Origin: Leifsonia sp. Leaf264
GTDB lineage: Bacteria > Actinomycetota > Actinomycetes > Actinomycetales > Microbacteriaceae
Length of the DNA stretch: 64,000 nt
Direction of reading: 5' to 3'
Assembly: GCF_001422325.1 (NCBI RefSeq)
Contig: NZ_LMMR01000010.1
Location: forward strand, 56,210-120,209
Shown here piece by piece: positions 63,897 to 64,000 of the stretch. Each line of letters begins with the position of its first letter. Position 1 is the stretch's first letter. The notes under the pieces were generated by a model, which had not been told where the DNA came from, did not search any database, and saw only the letters and a program-made list of their open reading frames with translations. Both the position numbers and the translations under genes were made by a program.

Positions 63897-64000
63897 GCTG
63901 CGGAAATGGCGTGTAACAGTGCCGCCGTGTCACCAAGAGAAGCGCGATACCCCACAACTGAATATTCGACGCCAGGAGGCGTGTGTAACACTCTTCGTGG
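63897..64000. other. Lower-GC non-tRNA sequence following the tRNA half
   Basis: These 104 bp have visibly lower G+C than the rest of the window and contain GTGTAACA twice (about 63912 and 63983), plus CGTGTCACC. That looks like arm-type integrase sites or intron sequence. No gene is visible in it. Confidence 0.4.

Noticed and set aside
63861..63910. Complete tRNA-Lys at the right end
   Set aside because: The anticodon stem has a T-T mismatch, and neither T-arm nor 3' acceptor strand follows.

Overview
The window is about 70% G+C and almost fully coding. Its gene content is that of a high-GC actinobacterium: CarD, SigK/RskA, SenX3/RegX3, GlnR, F420-type LLM oxidoreductase, DUF2510 and DUF4032 proteins, and many genes whose -10 box lies 6-7 nt before the start codon. 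The mix (LtrA pair, glyA-folD with a ZTP riboswitch, a three-gene nonulosonate cassette) fits Microbacteriaceae best. That placement is inferred from gene content, not from a marker gene. I see no CRISPR array and no insertion sequence. A possible integration or intron junction sits at the extreme right end.

Layout. 1-14.1 kb: amino-sugar use (nagB end, nagA, a DeoR regulator and ROK kinase, a sugar ABC transporter without its own ATPase, a GH20 hexosaminidase), interspersed with purU, an MFS exporter and two tandem LtrA proteins. 14.1-17.4 kb: a LysM lipoprotein, then a ZTP riboswitch followed by glyA and folD. 17.4-21.0 kb: a nonulosonic-acid cassette (CMP-sugar synthetase/HAD phosphatase fusion, NeuB-type synthase lacking the SAF domain, putative glycosyltransferase). 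21-26.4 kb: gamma carbonic anhydrase, YbaK, and divergent galT-galK / deoR-galM. 26.4-28.9 kb: a fasciclin lipoprotein divergent from sigK-rskA. 29-38 kb: miscellaneous metabolic, membrane and methyltransferase genes, tRNA-Lys, a strongly structured intergenic element and pabC.

38-46.3 kb is a phosphate/polyphosphate/nitrogen block (pstSCAB, MutT1-like hydrolase, ppk, glnR). 46.4-50.5 kb holds small membrane proteins, a nitrobindin-like protein, YgfZ, a FUSC-type protein and a methyltransferase. 50.6-54.1 kb is gpmA, phoU and senX3-regX3, with repeat clusters resembling PHO boxes before pstS and between phoU and senX3. 54.2-59.2 kb is the conserved carD-ispDF-cysS-rlmB run. 59.2-64 kb has a membrane protein, a DUF4032 protein, an MsiK/UgpC-type ATPase that could power the orphan sugar transporter, a membrane thiol-disulfide protein, and the 5' half of a tRNA gene that stops at the anticodon loop.

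The genes form several circuits: amino-sugar import and catabolism with a shared candidate operator (GTTAGGA half-site) before the sugar-binding protein and the hexosaminidase; one-carbon metabolism under a ZTP switch; a galactose regulon whose candidate operator overlaps the galT -35; a SigK regulon with a promoter-like motif before the fasciclin gene; and phosphate control. The most novel-looking locus is the nonulosonate cassette. Its domain content matches a Kdn-type route (synthase, 9-phosphatase, CMP-transferase) that needs no dedicated epimerase.
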